From the NCBI GenBank assembly GCA_034521755.1, contig JAXHMB010000003.1, forward strand, positions 817,183-881,182: DNA of 64,000 nucleotides. Direction: 5' to 3'. Of the stretch, positions 55,571-63,805 are shown piece by piece. Source of the stretch: JAXHMB01 sp034521755. Lineage in GTDB: Bacteria > Bacteroidota > Rhodothermia > Balneolales > Balneolaceae. Under the pieces are notes generated by a model. It searched no databases, was not told the DNA's origin, and worked only from the letters and a program-made list of their open reading frames with translations. How positions within the stretch are numbered: the first letter of the stretch is position 1; each line of letters starts with the position of its first letter. Made by a program: the position numbers and the translations under genes.

Positions 55571-57016
55571 TTGAGTTCGATTTCTGCTGAAACTGCATGG
55601 GAGCAGTGTCTCGAAATAATACAGGATAATATAAGCTACCAGAAGTATAAATCTTGGTTTGAACCGATCAAGCCAGTAAAGCTTGATAGCGACACCTTAA
55701 CTATTCAGGTGCCCAGTCAATTTTGGTATGAATGGCTTGAAGAACATTATTATGGAATGCTTCGCTCTACGTTGGCAAAAGTATTAGGCGAAGATGGAAA
55801 ATTGGAATATTCAATCGTGCTGGAAAAATCAGATAATGAATCCGAAACTCGCTCAGTACGTCTACCTCAACAACCGATGCCGCCATCACAAGATCAGGAT
55901 ATAAACAGCTATTCAGAATACAGCCCGGGGAAGATTGAAAATCCCTTCGTAATTCCGGGTATTCGCAAGACCAAGATTGACTCCAATCTTAATAAGAATT
56001 ATGTCTTTGATCGATACATTGAAGGTGACTGTAATCGATTGGCAAGATCGGCCGCTATGGCCATCGCTGAGAACCCGGGAAGCAACTCCTTTAATCCCTT
56101 CTTTATTTATGGGGGAACCGGCCTTGGCAAGACCCACCTGATCCAAAGTATTGGCAACAGGATTAAGCAGGAACACGGCAACGATATTGCAGTGTTGTAT
56201 ATATCGTCTGAAAGTTTTACTAATGAATTTGTGCAGGCCATCAGGAATAACCGGGCCAGCGAATTCACTATGTTCTATCGTCAGATTGATGTACTCATTG
56301 TTGACGATATACAGTTCTTCAGCGGCAAGGAAAAAACCCAGGAAGAGTTTTTCCATATTTTTAATTCGCTTCACCAAGATGGAAAACAATTGATTTTAAG
56401 CAGTGATCGCGCACCTCGAGAAATTGCTGATATTGAAGAACGACTTATCTCCAGATTCAGCTGGGGACTCAGTGCTGATCTGCAAATTCCTGAATACGAA
56501 ACACGTTATGCCATTTTGGAGCGCAAGGCGGCCGACAACGGCATCGAGCTTGCTCACAATATCCTGGAATTTATTGCTCACAACTTTAAGTCTAACGTGC
56601 GCGATCTTGAAGGTGCCATTATTAAACTGCTGGCTCACGCTTCACTCCAACATGTTGATGAACTGGACATACAGATGGCCAAGCGCGTACTGAAGGATAT
56701 GGTCAAGGAATCAAACACACAGATTTCTATTGAATCCATCCAAAACTATGTGTGTGAATACTTTGGCATTGACACTAATAAGGTTCGGGAAAAGACACGC
56801 AAACAGGAAATCGTGGAAGCGCGCCAGATAGCAATGTATCTGTCCAAGCAGTTCACCGACTCCAGCCTAAAAACGATCGGGCTTCACTTTGGCGGACGCG
56901 ACCACTCTACCGTCATCCATGCTATTTCTACCGTGGAAGAACGCATGCAGACCAGCCCAAAGCACCAGCGCATTGTCGATGAGCTTCACCAAAAGATTGA
57001 AGTTGCAACATTATAA
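55571..57016 (+). CDS. dnaA: Chromosomal replication initiator protein DnaA
   Basis: 481 residues. Domain I is N-terminal (WEQCLEIIQDNISYQKYKSWFEPIKP). The AAA+ Walker A is GGTGLGKTHLIQSIGN (about residues 181-196), Walker B is VLIVDDIQFFSGKEKTQEEFFHIFN, and domain IV has GGRDHSTVIHAI. The start is TTG (55571-55573) with AGGAGG at 55555-55560. An ATG at 55563 is followed after two codons by TGA, which overlaps this TTG. dnaA is followed 5 nt later by folB. Confidence 0.97.
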   Translation: MSSISAETAWEQCLEIIQDNISYQKYKSWFEPIKPVKLDSDTLTIQVPSQFWYEWLEEHYYGMLRSTLAKVLGEDGKLEYSIVLEKSDNESETRSVRLPQQPMPPSQDQDINSYSEYSPGKIENPFVIPGIRKTKIDSNLNKNYVFDRYIEGDCNRLARSAAMAIAENPGSNSFNPFFIYGGTGLGKTHLIQSIGNRIKQEHGNDIAVLYISSESFTNEFVQAIRNNRASEFTMFYRQIDVLIVDDIQFFSGKEKTQEEFFHIFNSLHQDGKQLILSSDRAPREIADIEERLISRFSWGLSADLQIPEYETRYAILERKAADNGIELAHNILEFIAHNFKSNVRDLEGAIIKLLAHASLQHVDELDIQMAKRVLKDMVKESNTQISIESIQNYVCEYFGIDTNKVREKTRKQEIVEARQIAMYLSKQFTDSSLKTIGLHFGGRDHSTVIHAISTVEERMQTSPKHQRIVDELHQKIEVATL

Positions 57017-57021
57017 CATTC

Positions 57022-57381
57022 ATGAATACGCTTACTCTCAAAGGGCTGAGCTTCAACGCTAAACATGGATATTACGAGGAAGAACGTAAGATCGGCAACG
57101 ATTTTGAAGTAGACCTCACTTTTAAAGCTGACCTGAGCGGGGCCGCCGAGCACGACGACCTAAGCCAAACCATCGACTACCAAAAGGCTGAAGCTATCGT
57201 CAAAGAAATCATGTTTGGTAATTCCGTCAAGCTGATTGAAACGCTCTGTCGTAATATCGGGGCCTCACTTTTTGAAGAATTTGAAGAAGTTTATGAGCTG
57301 CACGTTTCGGTTCGCAAACTCAAACCCCCACTCGAAACCACTACACAATATTCAGAAGTCAGTATGTCATGGCAAAGGTAA
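57022..57381 (+). CDS. folB: Dihydroneopterin aldolase
   Basis: 119 residues. LTLKGLSFNAKHGYYEEERKIGNDFEVDLTF is the FolB signature region, and VSVRKLKPPLETTTQYSEVSM is at the C-terminus. It makes 6-hydroxymethyl-7,8-dihydropterin in folate synthesis. The last 13 nt overlap folK, so the two steps are translationally coupled. Confidence 0.95.
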   Translation: MNTLTLKGLSFNAKHGYYEEERKIGNDFEVDLTFKADLSGAAEHDDLSQTIDYQKAEAIVKEIMFGNSVKLIETLCRNIGASLFEEFEEVYELHVSVRKLKPPLETTTQYSEVSMSWQR

Positions 57382-57857
57382 TTGTAGCAATTGGTTCCAA
57401 TGTAGGCGATCGTCACCAGCACCTGGTGGATGCCAAAGACTTTCTGCAGACTTTTTCGTCCGACTCCGTTCAATCTTCTTCTATTTATATCACCGAGCCG
57501 GTAGGTCCTTCAAGCAGGTATTTTCTAAATGCAGTGGTAGGCTTGCAAACGACTACCGCCCCCTCTGCTCTTATCAAACTCTTTAAAAAATTTGAACATG
57601 AGCACGGGCGCTCGGCCGACCAGCCCCGTTGGAGTGCCCGCACCATCGATCTCGATATTATTTCCTATAACAACTTGGTGATTCAAAAGGAGAATCTTAT
57701 TATTCCGCATCCGGAATTTGAGAAGCGGCTGTTTGTTTTAATTCCTCTACAAGAAATAGATGCTGACTGGGAAAATCCCAAAGACGGGACTCACATCAAC
57801 CGGCTTATTGAAGAAGCCGAACCGCTGCAACTGAGAAAAACTGAACTTGACTGGTAG
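57369..57857 (+). CDS. folK: 2-amino-4-hydroxy-6-hydroxymethyldihydropteridine pyrophosphokinase
   Basis: 162 residues. VIVAIGSNVGDRHQHLVDA at the N-terminus is the HPPK signature and RWSARTIDLDIISYNNLVI includes the catalytic RTIDLDI motif. It pyrophosphorylates the FolB product. It overlaps folB by 13 nt and ends 1 nt before the kinase gene. Confidence 0.95.
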   Translation: MAKVIVAIGSNVGDRHQHLVDAKDFLQTFSSDSVQSSSIYITEPVGPSSRYFLNAVVGLQTTTAPSALIKLFKKFEHEHGRSADQPRWSARTIDLDIISYNNLVIQKENLIIPHPEFEKRLFVLIPLQEIDADWENPKDGTHINRLIEEAEPLQLRKTELDW

Positions 57858-57858
57858 C

Positions 57859-58503
57859 ATGGAGAATCAATTTGATTTTATTGCGATTGAAGGCGTGATT
57901 GGCGTAGGGAAAACCTCCCTGGCCAAGCTGCTTACCAAGCGTCATAACGCCCGATTGGTGCTTGAGCAATTTGAAGACAACCCTTTTCTGCCCAAGTTCT
58001 ACCAAGATCGCGAACGATATGCTTTTCCCACCCAGATGGCTTTTTTGGCCAGCCGATTTAAGCAGCAACAGAGCATGCTCAGCAAAGACCTTTTCCAGGA
58101 TCTGACAATCTCGGATTATATCTTTGAAAAAGACCGCATCTTTGCCCGGCTAAACCTGCAGGAGGATGAGCTGGCCCTTTATGATTCTATATTCAATATT
58201 ATGACCGGGATTTCTGCCAGACCGGACCTGGTGATTTACCTGCAGTCTTCTGTAGACCGGCTTATGGAAAACATCCGGCAGCGCGACCGTGAGTATGAGC
58301 GACATATTTCCCGTTCGTACCTGCAGGAACTTAGCGACGCTTATAATCATTTCTTCTATCACTACAATAAATCACCGCTGATAATCATTAATACTTCGGA
58401 GATTGATTTCGTTAGTAATGAAAATCACTTAGATTACATCGAAGAACAAATTTTCAAACAGCCCATCCGAGGCAATACGCATATAAATATTATTCCGGAT
58501 TAA
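57859..58503 (+). CDS. Deoxynucleoside kinase
   Basis: 214 residues from the ATG at 57859; a frame starting at 57847 overlaps folK and adds 4 residues. The P-loop is FIAIEGVIGVGKTSLAKLL and the family LID region is RQRDREYERHIS. It belongs to the dNK/thymidine kinase-2-like family and salvages deoxynucleosides. The folK-dNK adjacency is common in Bacteroidota. Base specificity cannot be read. Confidence 0.9.
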   Translation: MENQFDFIAIEGVIGVGKTSLAKLLTKRHNARLVLEQFEDNPFLPKFYQDRERYAFPTQMAFLASRFKQQQSMLSKDLFQDLTISDYIFEKDRIFARLNLQEDELALYDSIFNIMTGISARPDLVIYLQSSVDRLMENIRQRDREYERHISRSYLQELSDAYNHFFYHYNKSPLIIINTSEIDFVSNENHLDYIEEQIFKQPIRGNTHINIIPD

Positions 58504-58504
58504 G

Positions 58505-58762
58505 ATGCTTTTTAAAACGCTGGCCTTTTTATTTGTACTGTATTTGATAATACGGGTTGTGCGTCGCTTTTTTCTTCCCTCCGGCGGCAACAGGCAAAGT
58601 AATGCTCGTTTTTTCTACCAGGCTTTTCGAAACATTCAGAAACAGCAGCAGCAAAACCGTAAACAAAAAGGCGACAAAAAAAGTGGCAAAGACCGGTTTG
58701 ATGAAATTGAAGAAGCTGACTTCGAGGAGATCGAAGACGAAGAATCAAAGACTTCCGACTGA
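58505..58762 (+). CDS. Small membrane protein with charged tail (DUF4834-like)
   Basis: 85 residues. One N-terminal TM (about residues 2-20, LFKTLAFLFVLYLIIRVVRR) is followed by a Gln/Lys-rich basic linker and an acidic tail (DRFDEIEEADFEEIEDEE). The TM plus low-complexity layout matches DUF4834 by eye; function unknown. It starts 1 nt after the kinase stop, so it is in the folB-folK-dNK operon. Confidence 0.7.
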   Translation: MLFKTLAFLFVLYLIIRVVRRFFLPSGGNRQSNARFFYQAFRNIQKQQQQNRKQKGDKKSGKDRFDEIEEADFEEIEDEESKTSD

Positions 58763-58894
58763 TTCTTCACGCAAAAAGGCCCTTCCCTAACCTCTTTTCT
58801 CCCATATTTTTACTCTGTAAATAAGGTATGCTTTCGTGCATGAAAACTCTTATTTTATAAGGCATTATAATCTACAAACCATCAAAAGTTATCC

Positions 58895-59440
58895 ATGAAG
58901 TTTGAAGAACAACTAGAAGAAGGACTTTCCCTGCTGCGAGAAGGCGACTATGACCACGCAATTGACATATCCCATCAACTGCAAAAGATGGAACCTGATC
59001 AAGCTGACGGCTACCACCTTGAAGCCATGGTGTTTCAAAAGCTGAACCAGTGGGAAAAAAGCATTAAGGCTTTGGAAACCGCTATCAAGCTTGAAGAAAA
59101 TCACAGCGGCTACTACAACCTGCGTGGTTTTGCCAACATGCAGCTTGACAATCTGGAAGATGCCAAAGATGACTTTGAGAAATCCATAGAACTTGATGAT
59201 TCGCCGGCCGCTCATCGTAACCTGGTGCTCTACAAAATTATGAGCGACAACGGAAACGAAGCTATTGAATACTTGTTGAACCGTATTAAGCAAAATCCCA
59301 AAGACGTTGAAAACTGGATCTTGATGGGTGACCTTATGCAGCGCGCCGGACAGGGAGCCAAAGCCCGCACCTACTACGAGCAGGCACAAAAGATGGATCC
59401 CGAAAACGATTACGTGAAGGAGCAGCTTGCTGAAATGTGA
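58895..59440 (+). CDS. Tetratricopeptide repeat protein
   Basis: 181 residues made of tandem TPR helices: LSLLREGDYDHAIDISHQLQKMEPD, AMVFQKLNQWEKSIKALETAIKLEEN, NLRGFANMQLDNLEDAKDDFEKSIELDD, and a C-terminal GDLMQRAGQGAKARTYYEQAQKMDPEN. No signal peptide, so cytoplasmic. TPRs mediate protein contacts; partner unknown. The 132-nt gap upstream shows nothing I can assign. Confidence 0.88.
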   Translation: MKFEEQLEEGLSLLREGDYDHAIDISHQLQKMEPDQADGYHLEAMVFQKLNQWEKSIKALETAIKLEENHSGYYNLRGFANMQLDNLEDAKDDFEKSIELDDSPAAHRNLVLYKIMSDNGNEAIEYLLNRIKQNPKDVENWILMGDLMQRAGQGAKARTYYEQAQKMDPENDYVKEQLAEM

Positions 59441-59483
59441 TCACTAAATTTATCCAAAATAAATTTCTTCAGCATAAACCCTT

Positions 59484-60413
59484 ATGAATGAGACCATTCT
59501 TATTATCGATGATGACGAGTCCATGCACCTCATCCTGAAGAATATACTGGATGATGAGTTCTCCCTGCTGCAGGCTCGCGATGCCCAGGAAGGCATTGAC
59601 ATTCTTTCAGAAAAACAGGTAGACCTCATCCTGTCAGACATTCATATGCCCGGCCTGTCGGGTCTGGAATTCCTGGAATCGCTGATGAAAGACGCTGAAA
59701 AAAAGCGTATTCCTATTCTCATTATGACCAGCATGCCCACTCCCGAAAAAGAACAAAAAGCACTGGATCTGGGTGCTGCCGACTTCATCCGAAAAGATCT
59801 TTTCAATACCGACCGAGACGAAGTACTGGACCGGATACGAGCCAAGATTCTCTCAAATTTCGATTATCCCGAGCTTACCGGCAAGGTTGACATCGACACT
59901 AAAAAACTTGGGAAAATTTTGATGGCTGAAAGCGTATCGGGTGATTTCTTTACCTGTTCACGCAAGTTTTGCATGGAAATTCTTAATGGATTTGACCTCA
60001 AATACCTCTCGCAGTGGTCGGTCATAGGAGAAAATGTTAACCAATTATTGTCAGCCGGAGAAAAACAACAGCGCAAATACAGCGCCCAAGAACTGGTAGA
60101 AGAGCCTGCCTTTAAAAACCTGATGGGAACCAAGGAGCCATATCTCTGCAACCATATTTCAGAAGAAAAGTGCGGCATTCTGGCCGAATTTTCGGAACAG
60201 GAAGGACTGCCGGCTGAGATTGCCATCCCGCTGTTTGCACTGGGTGAAAAAGAGTATTTAAGAAATAATCATCAAATACCGGAAGATACCGACATTTTCG
60301 GGCTGCTGATATTTAAGCGCGACAAGCTCTTTACCACCAAAGAGTATGAAATGATGAAAAAGCTATTTGCACGAGCCGGCACCATCTTCTGGCGATTGTA
60401 TCAAGAGATATAA
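59484..60413 (+). CDS. Response regulator with C-terminal GAF-like region, no DNA-binding domain
   Basis: 309 residues. The receiver domain has D9-D10-D11, phosphoacceptor D52 (LILSDIHMPG), T82 and K104 (RKDL), all canonical. The remaining about 180 residues look like a GAF-like sensory or protein-binding fold ending FTTKEYEMMKKLFARAGTIFWRLYQEI; there is no helix-turn-helix, GGDEF or HD motif. No kinase is adjacent. The orphan GAF kinase (35412) and the large kinase (27022) are possible partners, which is speculation. Confidence 0.85.
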   Translation: MNETILIIDDDESMHLILKNILDDEFSLLQARDAQEGIDILSEKQVDLILSDIHMPGLSGLEFLESLMKDAEKKRIPILIMTSMPTPEKEQKALDLGAADFIRKDLFNTDRDEVLDRIRAKILSNFDYPELTGKVDIDTKKLGKILMAESVSGDFFTCSRKFCMEILNGFDLKYLSQWSVIGENVNQLLSAGEKQQRKYSAQELVEEPAFKNLMGTKEPYLCNHISEEKCGILAEFSEQEGLPAEIAIPLFALGEKEYLRNNHQIPEDTDIFGLLIFKRDKLFTTKEYEMMKKLFARAGTIFWRLYQEI

Positions 60414-60435
60414 CCGAATTTTTAATCCTTTCGGC

Positions 60436-60467
60436 TTGCCTTTTGAGGCTATAAAACGCTATATTTG
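60436..60467 (+). promoter_or_regulatory. Candidate promoter of the tRNA-Leu locus
   Basis: TTG at 60436-60438 and TATATTTG at 60460-60467, an exact TAnnTTTG, are separated by 21 nt. This matches the Bacteroidetes -33/-7 promoter. It lies about 60 nt upstream of the first tRNA-Leu-like fragment and 360 nt before the intact tRNA. Confidence 0.5.
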
Positions 60468-60525
60468 AAGTCTTCACATGTTGATTTCGATACGTTTGAA
60501 CTCCTTAGAGTATTTACGTTTTCGA

Positions 60526-60823
60526 GCCCTGGTGGTCCTCCTGCTCCAAAGAATTCGGTGGACAGGCGGAATGGTTAGTTACATTGACATATTGATTTAA
60601 AATAATGCGCAAGGCTTAACGAAGTCTTGGCGTAGTTAAGCCCTGGTGGCTCTCACTCTAATGTTTTCTATGAAAACTTACTCCCTCAGTAAATTTTAAA
60701 GAGAGGCACTTCGTGCAAAACATATATTTGCCCTGGTGGCGGAATTGGTATCCGCCAGCCGGCGGATTGAGAAGTCAGTTCCCAGAACTGACCAAGATGC
60801 TTGACATATTGATTTAACGATTT
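60526..60823 (+). pseudogene. Decayed tandem tRNA-Leu fragments upstream of tRNA-Leu(GAG)
   Basis: GCCCTGGTGG, the exact 5' end of the downstream tRNA-Leu, recurs at 60526, 60640, 60730 and in the intact gene at 60824; spacings are 114, 90 and 94 nt. The third copy matches the first 21 nt of the tRNA. It then has the 20-nt palindromic element (from 60750), TTGAGAA, and a second hairpin GTCAGTTC (60774-60781) / GAACTGAC (60785-60792). TTGACATATTGATTTAA occurs twice (60584-60600, 60801-60817). An 8-bp inverted repeat GGCTTAAC/GTTAAGCC lies at 60613-60642. None of these forms a normal tRNA. This accounts for the gene-free 410-nt stretch. Confidence 0.65.
60750..60769. repeat. 20-nt palindromic element, copy 2
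   Basis: Identical to 18949-18968: ATCCGCC + AGCC + GGCGGAT + TG. Here it replaces the stretch just 5' of the anticodon loop in a tRNA-Leu-like remnant. Confidence 0.85.
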
Positions 60824-60908
60824 GCCCTGGTGGCGGAATTGGTAGACGCGCTGGCTTGAGGGGTCAGTTCCCATCTCGGGAGTGCTAGTTCGACTCTAGT
60901 CCAGGGCA
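60824..60908 (+). tRNA. tRNA-Leu (anticodon GAG)
   Basis: An 85-nt class II tRNA with acceptor GCCCTGG/CCAGGGC and discriminator A. The anticodon arm is CTGGC-TTGAGGG-GTCAG, giving GAG, with a long variable arm TCCCATCTCGGGA and a T arm with GTTCGACTC. CCA is not encoded. It is the intact last member of the fragment series. Confidence 0.95.
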
Positions 60909-60919
60909 CTGCTTTTAAA

Positions 60920-60952
60920 CCCTTGTTCTGATTTTCAGAGCAAGGGCTTTTT
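60920..60952 (+). terminator. Intrinsic terminator after tRNA-Leu
   Basis: CCCTTG (60920-60925) pairs with CAAGGG (60941-60946), with an inner CTG/CAG pairing across a small internal loop, followed by a T-run. It lies 11 nt after the tRNA end. The remaining gap to 61141 shows nothing I can assign. Confidence 0.85.
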
Positions 60953-61141
60953 AATTGTTGCCAGCCATAATACTATAAAGAAACATTGTCCCACATAAGA
61001 CGATATTAAACTCCCTAAACACAGCTCTCCTCTTCAATTTCATATTGGTATGACGTAAAAACTTATGTATAAATCCGGCTCAAATCATCCTATAAACCAA
61101 TTTTATTTATGCTAACTTCAATCAGACCGATGTGTGTCTCT

Positions 61142-61816
61142 CTAAATCTCTCTTTCTTTAATCATTTCCACCAATTCCCCATCCTCATATCGCCCTTGCT
61201 TGGTAATATTGCCCTCTTCGTCATATTCTGTCATAAGTCCCTGTTTTACCTGATCTCCGGTGTAAGAATGTTCAACTGAGAGCTGCCCATTCTTGTGCCA
61301 CAAGCGAACATGACCCATTCCGTCTTCACTTTCAGTAGGCGGGATATTTTCGTAAACTAAAATTCCATTTTCATACATTTTCTTAAGCAAAGGTTTATTT
61401 AGATATATCCCATGCTTTTGTCGAACGATGTCTCCGTCATCATAATAAATGACAGCTCCCGTTTGTATCCCTTCTTGAAAAAACTGCTTCATATGCAGAC
61501 TGTCCGTATCAGAGTAGTAAATCTTTTGAGTCCCCGTAAAAGGCTCTCCGGAAGAAGTGTAATAGGTGTCAATGGGCTTCCCAAGTTCTTCAGAGCGCTT
61601 GCCATCCAAATGAAGTTCTACATCACTGTAGGTTGTTTGAGGATTCTCAAGCTCATATTCACGCTCCCGGCTGCAGAAGGTAAGGATGAGCAGTGCCATG
61701 ATGGGCACCAGCACCGCGGCCTTTGTACCAGATCGACTAAGAGAAAATTCTTTAACCATCATTTTAAATCTTTTTTTAGTTAACGAAAAATTTAAGTGGC
61801 TGGTAAATTGTTTCAT
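61142..61816 (-). CDS. Truncated paralogue of the M56 sensor tail (TM plus MORN/YwqK-like repeats)
   Basis: 224 residues. Residues about 8-50 (LNFSLTKKRFKMM...LLILTFCSRE) align with about residue 268 onward of the adjacent M56 peptidase (INFSLTKKRLHMM...LSLMFCTNQ). They include one TM, and a shared GEPFTGT motif follows. The exported part has YwqK/MORN-like strands (LWHKNGQLSVEHSY, YDEEGNITKQGRYEDGEL). The peptidase domain is absent. The gene lies 36 nt downstream of the M56 gene, so it looks like a tandem duplication that kept only the tail. It could compete with the M56 protein as a decoy or act as a separate sensor; both are inference. Confidence 0.8.
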   Translation of the reverse strand: MKQFTSHLNFSLTKKRFKMMVKEFSLSRSGTKAAVLVPIMALLILTFCSREREYELENPQTTYSDVELHLDGKRSEELGKPIDTYYTSSGEPFTGTQKIYYSDTDSLHMKQFFQEGIQTGAVIYYDDGDIVRQKHGIYLNKPLLKKMYENGILVYENIPPTESEDGMGHVRLWHKNGQLSVEHSYTGDQVKQGLMTEYDEEGNITKQGRYEDGELVEMIKEREI

Positions 61817-61852
61817 AGTATTTACTTTATCTTTTCGATGAGTTTTCCGTCT

Positions 61853-63397
61853 TTAATAGTAACGGATCTGGCCTCTAATATATCTCTGGTCTTTAATATT
61901 TCCCTCTTCATCATATAAAGTGGATTTAAGCTTTTGAACACCGGATGAATCTCTGGCAAGGGATGATTCCATCAAAAGGTCTCCATTTAGGTTCCACCAT
62001 TTCTGATACGTCCATTTTTTTCCATCTATGGTATATCCAAGAAAAATCAGTTGACCATCAGGTCCGTAACTACGTTGACTGTTGTCAGTGTATTCACTTC
62101 TGGTAAGCATTGTTTTTGTCGTATCATAAACAGTTTTGGCGACATACCCTCCATTTTCGAATTGGTAAGTTATATAAGAGACATTTCTTTTATCCATGAG
62201 TTCTTCATTGCGATAAATTGTTTTGGTAAGAATGCCTTCATTGTATACTTCTTCCCATCCCGTTTCATTAGTGTTACTATTATAAAATCTTCTGGTCCCG
62301 GTAAAAGGTTCGCCATTTTCATTGAGTATTATGGGGTAAGATGGAAACAAATCGCGGTCGTGGAATTTTTTCTCTTCTTTGGCATACAACACCGGCTCAG
62401 ATTCATACATTTCACCTTCTACACCCCCCTTGAATTCATAAGCTACGAGCCCGTTTTCTGTATTTTGATTGGTACAGAACATCAAGGATAAACAAAGGAC
62501 TACAGGCGCTATAAAAATCTTAATTGAGTTTGAACGAGTGCGGGAGATCTGTTTTCCCATCATATGAAGTCGCTTTTTGGTGAGTGAGAAATTGATACTG
62601 CTGGTTGTACTCAAAGGTTTATTCCCGGCGCAGGCCCGAATCAGCATTTCTTGATAATCACTTGGCGATGAAACCTTACTCACTACAGATTCATCCGCTA
62701 TAAACTCATGATTCAATTGAATAGCCTGTTTGTACAGATACATGAATGGATTAAACCAGAAAATAACTTTCAGAAACTCGACGAATAGAACATCAAAAGT
62801 ATGGAGCTGGCGGACATGGGTTAATTCGTGATCCAGAATTTCAGTTTCAATCTCTCCTTTTTCAAATAGTTTTTTCTCAAGAAAAATGAACCTGAAAAAT
62901 GACTGAGGAGTGATAGACTCATTCAGCAATACCAGCGTGGCAGGGCCTGTTTTTTGATGAGTTCCGGCTCTGATTTTATTCCGGATTTCTAATAATCCAC
63001 CTACAAACCGGATCATAAGAAATAGAGTGATCAATCCATACAAACCAAACAGTATATCTGCGGTGCTTATAGTTCCTTCGGTTTCTGAAGGTGTAGCTGG
63101 AGCTATTTCAGTTTTGGTTGCTGTTGCAGGCTCAGAGACTATTGCTGATTCAACCGATTGGCTTACGACCTCGGCCGGCGCATTTACCACTCGTTCCATG
63201 TGCTGCATCTTCAATCCGGCAATAGACTGTTCCGGGTTGACCTCAAAAGTGATCACCGGTGCCGTAAGCCCAAATGCCAGAGCAAATAGCAAAAAGAACC
63301 GATTGAAGCGGTGCATTTTTTCATTTTCAAGCAGCAGCTTGTAAACCCCGAAAAGCAACCCAAGCAGTAACGTAGATTTCATTAGATAGATGATCAT
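61853..63397 (-). CDS. M56 (BlaR1/MecR1-type) membrane peptidase with MORN-like C-terminus
   Basis: 514 residues. The N-terminal region has several TM segments (residues about 5-50 and 100-120). The M56 zinc motif is HELTH (LDHELTHVRQLH), with the distal HEFIADES. After a further TM the exported tail has repeated YDEEGN/GEPFTG-type strands rather than the penicillin-binding domain of true BlaR1. In the BlaR1 scheme the peptidase cleaves the BlaI-type repressor on sensing a signal. Its ATG overlaps the blaI-like stop by 4 nt. The ligand is unlikely to be a beta-lactam. Confidence 0.88.
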   Translation of the reverse strand: MIIYLMKSTLLLGLLFGVYKLLLENEKMHRFNRFFLLFALAFGLTAPVITFEVNPEQSIAGLKMQHMERVVNAPAEVVSQSVESAIVSEPATATKTEIAPATPSETEGTISTADILFGLYGLITLFLMIRFVGGLLEIRNKIRAGTHQKTGPATLVLLNESITPQSFFRFIFLEKKLFEKGEIETEILDHELTHVRQLHTFDVLFVEFLKVIFWFNPFMYLYKQAIQLNHEFIADESVVSKVSSPSDYQEMLIRACAGNKPLSTTSSINFSLTKKRLHMMGKQISRTRSNSIKIFIAPVVLCLSLMFCTNQNTENGLVAYEFKGGVEGEMYESEPVLYAKEEKKFHDRDLFPSYPIILNENGEPFTGTRRFYNSNTNETGWEEVYNEGILTKTIYRNEELMDKRNVSYITYQFENGGYVAKTVYDTTKTMLTRSEYTDNSQRSYGPDGQLIFLGYTIDGKKWTYQKWWNLNGDLLMESSLARDSSGVQKLKSTLYDEEGNIKDQRYIRGQIRYY

Positions 63398-63765
63398 TGT
63401 TTTTTCCTCTCTATTTCTTTTTCAACTAACGTTTTTAAATCTTTCAGCTCCTTCTCAGAAAGCTCTGTTTCGGATGTAAAGAACGAGGCAAACTGGGCAG
63501 CTGAGTTATTAAAAAATTTCTTGATTAGTCCATTTACATGTTTCGAAAAATAATCTGATTTCTTCACCAGCGGGAAATATTGCCGGGAACGACCCATTTG
63601 TTCATAATCCACAAAACCTTTCTCGGTCATACGTTTAATTAAAGTGGCAACGGTAGATGGAGCCGGTTTAGGATCAGGATATTCTTCAAGCAGATCTTTC
63701 AAGAATGCCTTTTCCAGCTTCCAAAGATACTGCATCAACTGTTCTTCCGATTTCGATAGCTTCAT
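63394..63765 (-). CDS. BlaI/MecI/CopY family repressor
   Basis: 123 residues, normal length. The winged-helix part is LSKSEEQLMQYLWKLEKAFLKDLLEEY...STVATLIKRMTEKGFVDYEQMGRSRQYFPLV, and the C-terminal dimerisation helices follow. It overlaps the M56 gene by 4 nt. A perfect operator-like palindrome lies about 25 nt upstream of the start, so it likely represses its own operon, with derepression by M56 cleavage. Confidence 0.93.
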   Translation of the reverse strand: MKLSKSEEQLMQYLWKLEKAFLKDLLEEYPDPKPAPSTVATLIKRMTEKGFVDYEQMGRSRQYFPLVKKSDYFSKHVNGLIKKFFNNSAAQFASFFTSETELSEKELKDLKTLVEKEIERKKQ

Positions 63766-63769
63766 GTTA

Positions 63770-63785
63770 TTCTACATTATTAGAA
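63770..63785. promoter_or_regulatory. Second, imperfect BlaI-type half operator
   Basis: TTCTA (63770-63774) and TAGAA (63781-63785) are inverted with a 6-nt spacer and contain TTCTACA. Its centre is 20 bp from the centre of the perfect operator, about two helical turns, and it covers the predicted transcription start. Confidence 0.5.
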
Positions 63786-63789
63786 CTAT

Positions 63790-63805
63790 TTCTACAAATG
63801 TAGAA
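63790..63805. promoter_or_regulatory. BlaI-type operator overlapping the -7 promoter element
   Basis: TTCTACA-AA-TGTAGAA is a perfect 7-2-7 palindrome containing the TACA/TGTA core of BlaI/MecI operators. On the minus strand it contains TACATTTG (63795-63802), an exact TAnnTTTG -7 box. A TTG (63822-63824) lies 19 nt upstream of that box. Repressor binding would block RNA polymerase directly. Confidence 0.7.

Noticed and set aside
60801..60806. TTGACA just before tRNA-Leu as its -35 box
   Set aside because: A start predicted from it would fall inside the tRNA, and the sequence is part of a 17-nt duplicated spacer.
60526..60823. CRISPR-like array from the recurring GCCCTGGTGG
   Set aside because: The repeats are only 10-21 nt, unequal in length and spacing, and match the adjacent tRNA. 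No cas genes are present.
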